Positions 47,408 through 56,848 of a DNA stretch of 64,000 nt are shown here, one piece after another. Below the pieces are notes generated by a model. That model was given only the letters and a program-made list of their open reading frames with translations, was not told the origin of the DNA and did not search any database. Positions within the stretch are counted from its first letter, which is position 1; each line of letters begins with the position of its first letter. The translations under genes and the position numbers were made by a program. The DNA lies in contig JASBNA010000044.1 in assembly GCA_038087015.1 (NCBI GenBank), positions 310,001 to 374,000 of the forward strand, in the 5' to 3' direction. The DNA is from Cerrena zonata (taxonomy: Eukaryota; Basidiomycota; Agaricomycetes; Polyporales; Cerrenaceae).

Positions 47408-48157
47408 ATGTTCAGATCGGTGCTTTTAAGAAACGTCATTCGTACGCCGGTTATTAGATTGCCGGTGAAACATGCTAATTTCCATACCACTTCCGTTCAA
47501 TTAGCAAAAGCTAAAAAGGGAGGAGGGAAACCTAATAAGAAATCCAAGGAAGTTGAAGAAGATTCCAATGATACACCAAATTTAAAAGAAATCTTGGATT
47601 TGAAAGAAATTGAAACTCGTTTCAATAAAATAATCGAACTTTTCACCAAAACTGCTAATGAAACTAAATTAGGTAAAACAAATCCATCAATTTTTGATAA
47701 ATTGACTATTAAAACTGATGATGGTGATCAACCATTTATAAATTTAGCCCAAACTTCAATTAAAGGGAGAAAATTTGTAATAACTGTTTTCGATCCTCAA
47801 TATACATCATCCATTATTAATAGTATATTAAGTTCTAACCTAAATATGAATCCTCAAATCGATCCTTCAAATAAACAAACTTTAAATATCCCATTACCCC
47901 CAGTGACAACCGAAATGAAAAAGGAAAATATAAAAGTTTTGAAAAACGAATTAGAAAAATTTAAGACTGGTAACAAAAATTCATCTCTTAATTCAATAAG
48001 ATCAGATATTAAAAATAAGTTAAGTAAATACTCCAAAAAAAATAACTTATCTGATTCCGATAATAAATTAGTTTCAACTTTTGAAAAATTACATAAAACT
48101 CATGTGGATAAATTGAATGAAGTTTTCAAGAATGCTGAACAAGCAATACTTAAATAA
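47408..48157 (+). CDS. RRF1: Mitochondrial ribosome recycling factor RRF1
   Basis: A 249-residue protein starting at the ATG at 47408 (MFRSVLLRNVIRTPVIRLPV), a clear Arg-rich mitochondrial presequence ending near FHTTSVQLAKAKKG. The extension to 47363 needs TTG. The rest has the fungal RRF fold: an N-terminal helix, a small beta domain (LAQTSIKGRKFVITVFDPQY), then NIPLPPVTTEMKKENIKVLK, the segment that matches the conserved RRF loop before the long helix. The C-terminal helix is Lys-rich. The protein dissociates post-termination mitoribosomes. Its stop is only 7 bp from that of MON1 on the other strand. Confidence 0.88.
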   Translation: MFRSVLLRNVIRTPVIRLPVKHANFHTTSVQLAKAKKGGGKPNKKSKEVEEDSNDTPNLKEILDLKEIETRFNKIIELFTKTANETKLGKTNPSIFDKLTIKTDDGDQPFINLAQTSIKGRKFVITVFDPQYTSSIINSILSSNLNMNPQIDPSNKQTLNIPLPPVTTEMKKENIKVLKNELEKFKTGNKNSSLNSIRSDIKNKLSKYSKKNNLSDSDNKLVSTFEKLHKTHVDKLNEVFKNAEQAILK

Positions 48158-48164
48158 AATCACT

Positions 48165-50102
48165 TTAAAAACAAACGCCTTCTCCAATAAATAGTCTTTC
48201 ATAATTTTTTTCACACCATTTTATGATTTTCAAACTCTGATTAATCACTTGTTGCGACTTGATCAGTTCGTCACTCAAACAGTAGAACTCATATTGCTGG
48301 TCAGATAACATAAACCCAGTGATGGTTTGATTGTTCAATTGCCATCTCAAATATGTAAGTTTCTTATTCTTCACCGTGATTGTTTTGATGCTTGATGACT
48401 TTGTCTTGGTTAAAATTGAATAGAAATAAACTAATTGTAGTATTTGATTCACGTCTAGATCGTCAGATTTGGTCAAAGCATCACTCATGAAAAACTGTTT
48501 ATGCAACTTCAGTTTATATATGAAATGCTTGATGAATTGATCCTCTTCATTCTTGAAGATTTTTAAATTACAACTATTCATTAGTTCGTCACTTAATTTA
48601 TTCCGAAAGGTTTCATTCTTGATGATTTTGTATATTATATGATCCGAAATTTCCTTCATTTGAAAGAAACTGTTTTTATTGCCACTTATCAATATAATCG
48701 TAATGATTTGTGGTTCGATATTCTTCCCATCTACCAACAAGTATTCCGCTAAATCGAATTTTTTAACGAAAACGTATAAGAATCCATTGCTATTGAAATT
48801 AGGCATACATAATGGTATCCACAAATCTTCCAGAGATTCGTTTTTTTCTTGATTCAATGATGTAGATTGTATAGTTAATAAAAGCGTTTGGATATCATCA
48901 TTTGTTAGTTGATGATTTCGAGGCCTCATCATGGTTAATATCTTATCAGTTCCAAATGTTAATAATGAAAATAATAAGTCTCCGCTTATATACTGCTCTT
49001 GTTTCTCTTGTAGATTGAAAATCGATGAAGTATCTGATTCCTCTTTGGCTTTTAATTTCTTACAGCCTAATAAAATGGAGTTCAACTTGCTCCTAGCAGT
49101 ATGACTTATTTTGATACTTTGTAAATTAGACCCTAATAATTCACTGATGAAAAATTCGAATCCTGATTCGTACTTATGTGGTTCTTTAGTCGAAAGCCCG
49201 TAAGTTAGCTTCATACACAAATTATCAAAATTACTGAAATCAAGTGGAGTCAAGATTTTTCTTAAATCATAATTCATTCGATTATTAAAGTTTTTTGTGA
49301 TGGTTGTTTTGGATAATATCGATAACACATAGTTATACAATGTATTCAATTGTCTTATTAGATGATAATCATCGTTTTGAGATTCTAATGATGGTATTAT
49401 TTCATAGTTCAACTTGGTTATTGATACAAATAACAATGGATCTTTGTTCAATACTGAAAGCTTTAAATTGTTTCCATACTTTATTGATTTAAAATCCTCC
49501 TTCATATTTTCCTGGAATGTCGATACTATCGTGGTTATTAAGCCCATGTATCCAATCACGATATCATCCGATCCATTCATCGAATATATTGGTTTTCCTG
49601 CAGTTGATAATATGAAAAATTGCTTAAATTTATCGTGAAATTTACCTGCATCATCACTCGTTTTATCAATCTTGATGTACCTAGCTAAAATTTCTTCAAT
49701 GGTCAAGGGCTTATTAAAGATGTTCCAATTTTGGAAGTCATTCTTCTTATTGTTCATTGAATCAATCTTTATCTTATACTGTTCATTAATCATCAAATCT
49801 TGTAATATATTCAGAAGATCGTGTTCATCTTCATCTTCATCATCCAATTGTTCGGATAAAATATCATCACTGGTATGTATTATAGGAGAGATCAAGCTAT
49901 TAGAGCTACTCGTCAGTTGCTTACCTTGTTCGTCAATTGGTTTATTTAGATCAGCATTTTCAAAGTTAATGGCAGTTGTAGGATCACTAGCATAGTTATT
50001 AGCCTGTGGTTTTGATTGGGGTAGTAAGCCTGCGGATGATGTTTTACGATCCAATACCAACGGTCTCTTAATTGGGCTAGCTGCCCTTCCTGGATCACTC
50101 AT
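48165..50102 (-). CDS. MON1: Vacuolar fusion protein MON1
   Basis: A 645-residue intact frame. With Ccz1, Mon1 is the guanine nucleotide exchange factor for Ypt7 at late endosomes and vacuoles. The N-terminal 100 residues are Ser/Asp-rich. The first longin-type domain opens with FKQFFILSTAGKPIYSMNGS then DDIVIGYMGLITTIVSTFQE, a Mon1 signature. Two further longin-like domains follow (LWIPLCMPNFNSNGFLYVFV, then YSILTKTKSSSIKTITVKNK). Cysteines close the C-terminus. The 14-bp minisatellite lies directly upstream in its promoter. Confidence 0.93.
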   Translation of the reverse strand: MSDPGRAASPIKRPLVLDRKTSSAGLLPQSKPQANNYASDPTTAINFENADLNKPIDEQGKQLTSSSNSLISPIIHTSDDILSEQLDDEDEDEHDLLNILQDLMINEQYKIKIDSMNNKKNDFQNWNIFNKPLTIEEILARYIKIDKTSDDAGKFHDKFKQFFILSTAGKPIYSMNGSDDIVIGYMGLITTIVSTFQENMKEDFKSIKYGNNLKLSVLNKDPLLFVSITKLNYEIIPSLESQNDDYHLIRQLNTLYNYVLSILSKTTITKNFNNRMNYDLRKILTPLDFSNFDNLCMKLTYGLSTKEPHKYESGFEFFISELLGSNLQSIKISHTARSKLNSILLGCKKLKAKEESDTSSIFNLQEKQEQYISGDLLFSLLTFGTDKILTMMRPRNHQLTNDDIQTLLLTIQSTSLNQEKNESLEDLWIPLCMPNFNSNGFLYVFVKKFDLAEYLLVDGKNIEPQIITIILISGNKNSFFQMKEISDHIIYKIIKNETFRNKLSDELMNSCNLKIFKNEEDQFIKHFIYKLKLHKQFFMSDALTKSDDLDVNQILQLVYFYSILTKTKSSSIKTITVKNKKLTYLRWQLNNQTITGFMLSDQQYEFYCLSDELIKSQQVINQSLKIIKWCEKNYERLFIGEGVCF

Positions 50103-50196
50103 GGAGAGCTGTAAACTTAGAAGTAGGTTGAAGTTATTAGAAGTTAACGCGATACAATTTTTTTTTTTCTATGGAGTATCAGTCTTATGAAATATT

Positions 50197-50349
50197 TACA
50201 TTGAAGTATCTACATTGAAGTATCTACATTGAAGTATCTACATTGAAGTATCTACATTGAGGTATCTACATTGAAGTATCTACATTGAAGTATCTACATT
50301 GAAGTATCTACATTGAAGTATCTACATTGAAGTATCTACATTGAAGTAT
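50197..50349. repeat. 14-bp minisatellite, about 11 copies
   Basis: TACATTGAAGTATC repeats head to tail, nearly perfectly, from 50197 to about 50349; one copy has GAGG for GAAG (near 50250) and the last breaks off into TATTATTTA. It lies between the MON1 start (50102) and the SEC22 stop (50398), so it is in the MON1 promoter or leader and the SEC22 3' region. No spacers, so not CRISPR. Confidence 0.95.
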
Positions 50350-50397
50350 TATTTATTAAGATGATATGTGGAAAAGAGAAGAAGAATTGAAAGTGAA

Positions 50398-51099
50398 TTA
50401 AGATCTTAAGAAAATGTACCAAACTAAAAATACAAAGAATAATCCAGCCCCAACAACTGGAATGTATTGTCTAATCATGGCTTCAAAGTTGATTCTTTGG
50501 GCCTTTTTACGGTATTTAATAGAATCGTTTCTTAAACTTGAAGATAAATCGCTCATTTTATCCAAAGAGTCCCCTCTGTATAATAAGTCTTCAATATTTT
50601 TAGTCATAACTTTCTTAACATCAGCAAGATCAGTATTCAATTTATCAATATTCGATTGAGCTCTTTGATCTTGGTAAATCTTCTTGGTTTTACTCAAGAA
50701 ATTATCAAATGAACTGAACCCAAATGGTCTTGCACCATTGCTCAATGCCTCTTGACCGTGGGAGTTTTGAAATTCGTGGGATACTTCTGACAAATATGAA
50801 AATGCTAATGTTCTTGGATAAGATTTATCACAAATACTTAAATAAATAATCGAATTGGAGATCAAGTAGTGAATGTTGAAAGCCCCGGACTCAATGGTAG
50901 CCTGCGGTTCACTATTAGGAGTGATTCGACTAATTATCAACTTACACTTCTTCTTTTGTTCCATCAAGGCTGGATCATTATTGTCATCGACCGATCCACA
51001 TAACGGGAGTGCTAAATTCGGGTTAGTAAAACCATCCCCAGACTAACTCTATATGTAATACGCACCATCGTAACGGTAGATTATAGTAGATTTAACCAT
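50398..51099 (-). CDS. SEC22: ER-Golgi R-SNARE SEC22, one intron
   Basis: Exon 1 (51066-51099) encodes MVKSTIIYRYD plus one base. Exon 2 (50398-51011) continues with ALPLCGSVDDNNDPALMEQK. Together 215 residues, against 214 in S. cerevisiae. The longin domain is followed by a SNARE motif (KVMTKNIEDLLYRGDSLDKM, then SSSLRNDSIKYRKKAQRIN) with the zero-layer Arg, and a C-terminal membrane anchor (VVGAGLFFVFLVWYIFL). It works in vesicle fusion in both directions between ER and Golgi. Without the splice the frame would start inside the longin domain, so the intron is needed. Confidence 0.94.
51012..51065 (-). other. Intron of SEC22 (54 bp) with GTGCGT donor
   Basis: On the minus strand the donor is GTGCGT instead of the usual GTATGT. 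The branch point is TACTAAC and the end is CCGAATTTAG. It splits the Ala12 codon after its first base. Confidence 0.85.
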
Positions 51100-51445
51100 G
51101 TTTAACCTATAATCCCTGTTGACTTGAATAGTTGGTTCGTTTCTGTTCGCTATACGTGGAAGTCTATTCTTTTTCTTTTTGACCTGGCCGGATTTGAAAA
51201 TCAGTCACGTGTGTGGGTCTGCAGTAGCTTCACTTTTCCGGGGCTGTTTCCGGCCGTAATCGGTTATCGCACAAGACCAGTGAGCAGAGACACACAAAAA
51301 ATTTTAAAATAGAGCGTTTTGAATCCACAGGGATCCATAGATCATTGGTTTATATTGGTATTGAACGTTTATTTGTTAGACAATAGTGTTATTATAAGAG
51401 TAGGGAGCATCCAGAGCCACTGCAAGACGCTGTATACGAAGGAAG
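51100..51445. promoter_or_regulatory. Divergent promoter region SEC22 / unknown gene
   Basis: A 346-bp gap with a CACGTG box at 51206-51211 and a C/G-rich patch (51236-51262). No gene. Confidence 0.4.
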
Positions 51446-52258
51446 ATGGACTTATCTAATTTGTCGACGGACCTACCTCCAACCAAACCAATTGATGAAA
51501 CCTCCATTAATGAATTGAATAGAGAACTAACTACCGAGTTCAAGAATGCAGCCAAGTCGGTGGCATCGTTGTATAACTCGTCAATTCTGACGGGCAATAA
51601 GGATATGAAACACCAGAAGATGGAGTTTGCCAATGCTGCCAAATCAGTTGCTACTTTGTATCGACTTTCAAATAATTCTAATAATGTTTTTTTAAATAAG
51701 GGATACCTAGAATGCTTAGATGATTTGTTGAATAATATAAGTAATGGAGAGGATATTGAGAACTGGGCATTAACCAAAAGAGCTGAGATTATTAATATGA
51801 ATAAAAATAACTTGATCACTAGCTCAACAACAGAACCAATATCTAATGAGGTGACATCAAACAATGAGATAGCATCAACTGAATCGGATGCTTTTAATAT
51901 CCCCACCGATTACGATTTTGCATTAAGTCAAGATTTTTCCACTAGCTACCGTTTTAGACCAAGTTTTCCTGCATTATCAGTTACCCATGGGCATAAATTT
52001 AGAAATAACTTGAAGAAAAATAAAAAAAATGATTCATTCAAGAAGAAATACCGATTACAAAATGAACGAAACTGCTCACTGGAAGAATCAACTGGCCTGT
52101 CGGATTACGAAACTGATCGTGATTCGGAAGATTTGAATACAAAGAAAAATCTTGACGGCGGCATTGCTAAAAAGAAAAGAAAACTTTTATCCGGTAATCT
52201 GATGAAAACAGAGTATATCTCTGAAGATAAAGAACATCATGATGACGAGATTAATTAA
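51446..52258 (+). CDS. Protein of unknown function with internal duplication
   Basis: A 270-residue intact frame from the ATG at 51446. The N-terminal half contains a repeated helix: FKNAAKSVASLYNSS at about 33-47 and FANAAKSVATLYRLS at about 61-75, followed by a GYLECLDDLL helix near 90. The rest is polar, Lys/Asn/Ser-rich and probably disordered, with basic stretches (KKNDSFKKKYR, KKKRKLL) that could be nuclear signals. The layout recalls the fungal DUF4588/HAPSTR1-like proteins as I remember them; this is tentative. Divergent from SEC22 and convergent with GCD1. Confidence 0.75.
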   Translation: MDLSNLSTDLPPTKPIDETSINELNRELTTEFKNAAKSVASLYNSSILTGNKDMKHQKMEFANAAKSVATLYRLSNNSNNVFLNKGYLECLDDLLNNISNGEDIENWALTKRAEIINMNKNNLITSSTTEPISNEVTSNNEIASTESDAFNIPTDYDFALSQDFSTSYRFRPSFPALSVTHGHKFRNNLKKNKKNDSFKKKYRLQNERNCSLEESTGLSDYETDRDSEDLNTKKNLDGGIAKKKRKLLSGNLMKTEYISEDKEHHDDEIN

Positions 52259-52439
52259 TCATCATCTTATTTTCATTTCAAACTTGTTTTATTTGCATAC
52301 TTATATTTATTCATGAATCTCTTTCCTTATAGTTATGATTTTAATGGTTATTTTTGTTGGCTCTTTTTTATATAAATTTTACATAATTTTTTATAGTATA
52401 AAGTAATATTATTTTATAAACTTTATAAAAATGCATTTT

Positions 52440-53870
52440 CTAATATGCAAATAACCCATCTGCATTATCAACGTATTCATCATCAAAATCATCATCCAGG
52501 TCGGAGTCATCACCTTCGGTACTTGATACTGCTTCCAGTGAAAGATCACTGGCATCTGCATTCTGATCAACCAAACCCTCCAATGTGAAACATAATAAAG
52601 TATCTCCCTTAGCTTGAGTACCTTTTGAAACTTGATAAGTTGATTCAACATTACAATTAATTAATTTAGCCTTAGGTTGTATAATTACATGGTGTCCAAT
52701 TATACAGTTTTCCAATTGAACATCGTCTTCAATTCTAACATCATTTAAAATCAAACATCCGGTTAATTTAACTCGTTTACCAATCCAACAATTTGGTCCA
52801 ACAACTGTTCTTTTAACATTGGTTTTTTCACCCAATTCAGTTTCTGCTCCAATTAATGAGTCATTACCAACATTTGCAATTGGTTTTTCCTTTGCTGCTT
52901 GTTGACCTTTTGCCTGTGCTTGTAATTTCATAAAATAGCGATTTGCTTCCATCAACACTGGTAAATTATTCGATCTGAAAAATGTAGCTTGTTGTGGTAC
53001 GATCAAGAAGCTGATCGACTCTTTCAATGAGGAATGTCTCCACGATCTTCTTGCTAAATCACGAAATATCTTCGATATGGTTCTGGTTCTGAAATACTGT
53101 TCATTAAATTTTAATTGGTTTCTTTCAAAAATTTCAAATATTTGTTTACAAGATCCAAAGTATATGGAACTATTAAGTAATTTAGTACCAACAGTACTAT
53201 TGGGGTATCTCCAACTCATTTGTGTTCTTAATTTTAATGCTTTATGAAAATCAGTATCTTCTTTAGAATAAATATCTAATAATTGTTGTTGTCCATCTTC
53301 TAATTCAGTGTATACAGTATAGTTTTTAGGAAATATGGTATTCTTCTTATCCTCTATATCCAATGAGTTCTTATAATGCACTACCAATCCAATATCTTGA
53401 TCTGATTTATTTCTATAAGCTTCAATCAATACCTGGGGTGGTAAATTGGTAATGAAATCACAGGGCAAGATAACAAAGTTTTCAAACCCTTGTAATTTGT
53501 TAGAGTTCTTCAAATAACTCAATATTTCCCCACTGGAACTGGCAATATTAGAAACGATATCAATCGAAGTTGCGTACTGAAATACTTCCTCAGTTGATCC
53601 AACAATCTCAGCCTCGCTCTCAATCTTTTTCTTATTGGTTTTCGCCAATTTATAGTTCTCTAATGCAGAATTCATCTCCTCGTAACTCTCTTCGTCGGTC
53701 ACTAATGTAATCTTGGGGAAAAATGCCTTTTCACACCAATCTAATACATATTCAAACATTGGTCTATTGGCAACAGGCAACAACGCCTTGCACACCCCGG
53801 TCGACCTGAGCTGCGAAAACGGCGTCAAGGCCCTTCCTGGCCCACACAATACTACCGCGTGGAACTCCAT
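52440..53870 (-). CDS. GCD1: eIF2B gamma subunit GCD1
   Basis: A 476-residue intact frame. eIF2B recharges eIF2 with GTP and is the target of general amino-acid control. The N-terminal nucleotidyltransferase-like domain begins EFHAVVLCGPGRALTPFSQL then KALLPVANRPMFEYVLDWCE, and has FVILPCDFITNLPPQVLIEA. The C-terminal left-handed beta-helix holds hexapeptide repeats (VGPNCWIGKRVKLTGCLILN, VQLENCIIGHHVIIQPKAKL). The acidic end DDDFDDEYVDNADGLFAY matches the DDGLF end of yeast Gcd1. It is shorter than S. cerevisiae Gcd1 (578), lacking its Gln/Asn inserts. Divergent from RPT4. Confidence 0.95.
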   Translation of the reverse strand: MEFHAVVLCGPGRALTPFSQLRSTGVCKALLPVANRPMFEYVLDWCEKAFFPKITLVTDEESYEEMNSALENYKLAKTNKKKIESEAEIVGSTEEVFQYATSIDIVSNIASSSGEILSYLKNSNKLQGFENFVILPCDFITNLPPQVLIEAYRNKSDQDIGLVVHYKNSLDIEDKKNTIFPKNYTVYTELEDGQQQLLDIYSKEDTDFHKALKLRTQMSWRYPNSTVGTKLLNSSIYFGSCKQIFEIFERNQLKFNEQYFRTRTISKIFRDLARRSWRHSSLKESISFLIVPQQATFFRSNNLPVLMEANRYFMKLQAQAKGQQAAKEKPIANVGNDSLIGAETELGEKTNVKRTVVGPNCWIGKRVKLTGCLILNDVRIEDDVQLENCIIGHHVIIQPKAKLINCNVESTYQVSKGTQAKGDTLLCFTLEGLVDQNADASDLSLEAVSSTEGDDSDLDDDFDDEYVDNADGLFAY

Positions 53871-54208
53871 GATACTCTGGGAATCAATTCGAATTGGTTG
53901 GTCTTCTCTTCCAATGGCTTTATAAGCTTTTTTTTTTTTTTTTTTTTTTTGACTCTTCGTTGATGTCGTTATGTGTGCAGTACCCTTTGGCTGGTCGTTT
54001 CTTTACCGTCTCTTCAACTACTCTCATTTTGCCACTGCCAAAGGAAAAAACAGTGAGAAATCAGTGAACACCAGCGGGATTGGCAAGTATTTAGCGATAT
54101 TAACAGCATTAGCTTGATAATTTGAGTGTTTTTCCATTAATTGATCGAGTGAAGAAAGACTAATTGACAATTGGGAGCCAGCGAAGTTAAGCAGTTGAGA
54201 AAATAAGT
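53871..54208. promoter_or_regulatory. Divergent promoter region GCD1 / RPT4
   Basis: A 338-bp gap with an uninterrupted run of 23 T at 53928-53950, a nucleosome-depleting poly(dA:dT) tract, and a PACE-like site near 54027. No gene; the minus-strand frame at 54024-54314 is a shadow. Confidence 0.55.
54027..54035 (-). promoter_or_regulatory. PACE-like (Rpn4-type) site upstream of RPT4
   Basis: On the minus strand the sequence reads AGTGGCAAAA, one mismatch to the PACE element GGTGGCAAA(A). It lies about 175-180 bp upstream of the RPT4 ATG. Rpn4 control is inference. Confidence 0.45.
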
Positions 54209-55460
54209 ATGAGTGCCGAAGAAAACGATCCACTTTTAGCAGCTTTACAAAACGACGAACAATCGGGTGAACAAGCTCAATCAGCACCAGCCGATCCAGA
54301 AAGAGAAAGAGCATTATCCAAATTCAAGGATAAGTTAGTGGAGCATAGAAAATGGGATGCTAGATTGAAAGATTTAAGATTAACTATACGAGATTTAGAT
54401 AAAGATTATGATAAGACTGAAAATGATATTAAAGCATTACAATCGGTTGGACAAATCATTGGAGAAGTTTTGAAGCAATTGGACGAAGAAAGATTTATAG
54501 TTAAAGCATCAAGTGGACCAAGATATATTGTTGGATGTCGTAATACTATTAAAAGAGAAAATTTGAAGAATGGAGTTCGTGTTTCTTTAGATATGACTAC
54601 TTTAACCATAATGAGGATTTTACCAAGAGAAGTTGACCCATTGGTGTATAATATGACTACATTTGAACCGGGTGAGATTTCCTTTAATGGTATTGGTGGT
54701 TTAACTGATCAAATTAGAGAATTAAGAGAAGTTATTGAATTACCATTGAAAAATCCAGAATTATTTACTAGAGTTGGTATTAAATCACCAAAGGGGGTTT
54801 TATTATATGGACCTCCCGGTACTGGTAAAACCTTATTAGCAAAAGCAGTGGCTGCCACCATTGGAGCTAATTTTATATTCAGTCCTGCATCAGCCATTGT
54901 AGATAAATATATTGGTGAATCAGCTAGATTGATTAGAGAAATGTTTGCATACGCTAAAGAACATGAACCATGTATTATTTTCATGGATGAAATCGATGCT
55001 ATTGGTGGTAGAAGATTTAGTGAAGGTACTTCTGCTGATCGTGAAATTCAAAGAACATTAATGGAATTATTAAATCAAATGGATGGGTTCGATACTTTAG
55101 GGTTCAACTAAAGTTATTATGGCAACTAATAGACCAGATACTTTAGATCCTGCTTTACTAAGAGCTGGTAGATTAGATAGAAAAATTGAAATTGGTTTAC
55201 CAAATGAAACTGGTCGTTTAGATATTTTTAAAATTCATACTTCAACTGTTGCTAAACAAGGAGAATTTGATTTTGAAGCTGCAGTTAAAATGAGTGATGG
55301 GTTTAATGGTGCAGATATAAGAAATGTTATAACTGAAGCTGGTTTTTTCGCAATTAGAGATGAAAGAGATTACATTGTTCAAAATGATTTAATGAAAGCG
55401 GTCAGAAAAGTTGCTGATGTTAAGAAGTTGGAAGGTAAAATAGACTATGAAAAATTGTAA
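54209..55460 (+). CDS. RPT4: 26S proteasome ATPase RPT4 (one insertion as read)
   Basis: AAA ATPase of the 19S base. The first 60 residues are charged and coiled ([20 protein letters not shown], then [19 protein letters not shown]). The OB domain has [19 protein letters not shown]. Walker A is GPPGTGKT, Walker B is [18 protein letters not shown], then the second region of homology with [15 protein letters not shown]. An extra G in the GGG at 55100-55102 breaks the frame after MDGFDTLG; the next frame goes on without loss to the stop at 55460. Corrected length is 416 residues (437 in S. cerevisiae). ALQSVGQ and the [12 protein letters not shown] end identify RPT4 among the six Rpt paralogues. 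Essential, so the break is probably an error. Confidence 0.95.
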
Positions 55461-55627
55461 GTTTATTTTGATTCTGTTATACTTTATAAAATAAAATAAA
55501 TTCATTTACGTTAAGATAACTGTAGTTTACAAAAAAAAAATTTAAATATGTATCATTAATTTATAGGAGTATATATACATGAGACAACCGTGAGTCTATT
55601 TTACTTACAAGTAATGAAATGAATTGA

Positions 55628-56593
55628 TTATGATTGTTGACGTTTTTCTGATTCTTCAATTTTAGCCATGGTTTTAGCAAAATCAGGAATTTGAACATTT
55701 GATAATGCATCCAAGTGAGCCAAAAGGTATGGGTTATCAATTTTATTAACATGATTGGCAATCTTTTCACCAATAAAATCTTGAATTTCTGGAGATAATC
55801 TTTGTAATTGTTTTTTAGGTTCAGCAGCTTTTTTAGCTAAATAGATTTTTTGTTCTTTTGATAATGGCATTTCGGGGGCGTTTAATTTTCTTGCTTGGAT
55901 ATCACTAAGAGCCTTCTTTTTGTATTGACTATAAGGATTTCTTAATTCTTTCAAAACTTTCGAAGGGAACGGAGATTTTACAATTGATTGTAATTCCCAA
56001 GTTTTTTCTCTGGCAACTTCTGGGATTGTTGATAAAGCCCCTGGTTTTTGTTCTTGAGGAGGATTTGGCCATGGAATTTCAATTGCATCATGATGTTTAA
56101 TAAATCTTTTTGGTAACCATCTATAATATCTTGAATCATAATATTTATCTTTTTGAACAATATCATCGGCAACAACGTAATAAACGTTCCCCTTTTCGTC
56201 TTTATCCTTAGCGGCCACTTTGATATGTTTAGCTGAAATCGGTTCTGGATAATCCATAAGATGTGAAGATTGATTTGGTACCCAATTTTCTTTTGGAATA
56301 ATTTTTTTGGAAGTTACCGAAGATAAGTAAACTTGATCAAATTCACTAGTATATTGAAGCACAGTTGAAATAGTGCCCTTATGTGGACCTTCTGTTATAT
56401 ATGCAAAATCTCCTGGTGCAAATCCAATATCTTTAAGATCAGTTCTTCTTTCATTTTGGGGTATAGGACGGAGAGCGGTTTCAAACGTTGGTAATTGCAT
56501 TTTCTTCAAATCATTCATGTATTTCCCCCTGGCACGATTGGACATTTTTTCCAAATCGGCTTGGAACCTTTTTTTAGCAGTATTCCATGACAT
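55628..56593 (-). CDS. MRPL40: Mitochondrial ribosomal protein MRPL40 (uL24m)
   Basis: A 321-residue intact frame. Near residue 50-110 is a KOW-type fold (DIGFAPGDFAYITEGPHKGT, then ISTVLQYTSEFDQVYLSSVT), the core of uL24. The N-terminus (MSWNTAKKRFQADLEKMSNR) is basic. The long C-terminal extension with YDSRYYRWLPKRFIKHHDAI, NPYSQYKKKALSDIQARK and NPYLLAHLDALSN is typical of fungal Mrpl40. It belongs to the large subunit of the mitoribosome. Convergent with RPT4, upstream of which it shares no promoter. Confidence 0.92.
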   Translation of the reverse strand: MSWNTAKKRFQADLEKMSNRARGKYMNDLKKMQLPTFETALRPIPQNERRTDLKDIGFAPGDFAYITEGPHKGTISTVLQYTSEFDQVYLSSVTSKKIIPKENWVPNQSSHLMDYPEPISAKHIKVAAKDKDEKGNVYYVVADDIVQKDKYYDSRYYRWLPKRFIKHHDAIEIPWPNPPQEQKPGALSTIPEVAREKTWELQSIVKSPFPSKVLKELRNPYSQYKKKALSDIQARKLNAPEMPLSKEQKIYLAKKAAEPKKQLQRLSPEIQDFIGEKIANHVNKIDNPYLLAHLDALSNVQIPDFAKTMAKIEESEKRQQS

Positions 56594-56848
56594 CTTTAGC
56601 TATTCCTACTAGTGTATAACCTCTGGCAATGGTTAAAGATTGAACTATTGAAGTAAATTTTCAAAAAATTTTCAGTTTTTTTTTTATGGTACGTGGTGCG
56701 CGCACTACTTATTCTTCTTTTTTTAGAGAAAAGCAAAAAAGACCCATACATATGTTGGTGTCTGGGTGTCGATATATATATTAATATAGAAAAGGAAATA
56801 TTACAGAATTGAAGAGATACTAGTATACAATTGGTAATGCAAAGGAGG

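Noticed and set aside
50197..50349. CRISPR-like array
   Set aside because: Repeats are 14 bp and directly abut with no spacers; it is a minisatellite in a eukaryote.
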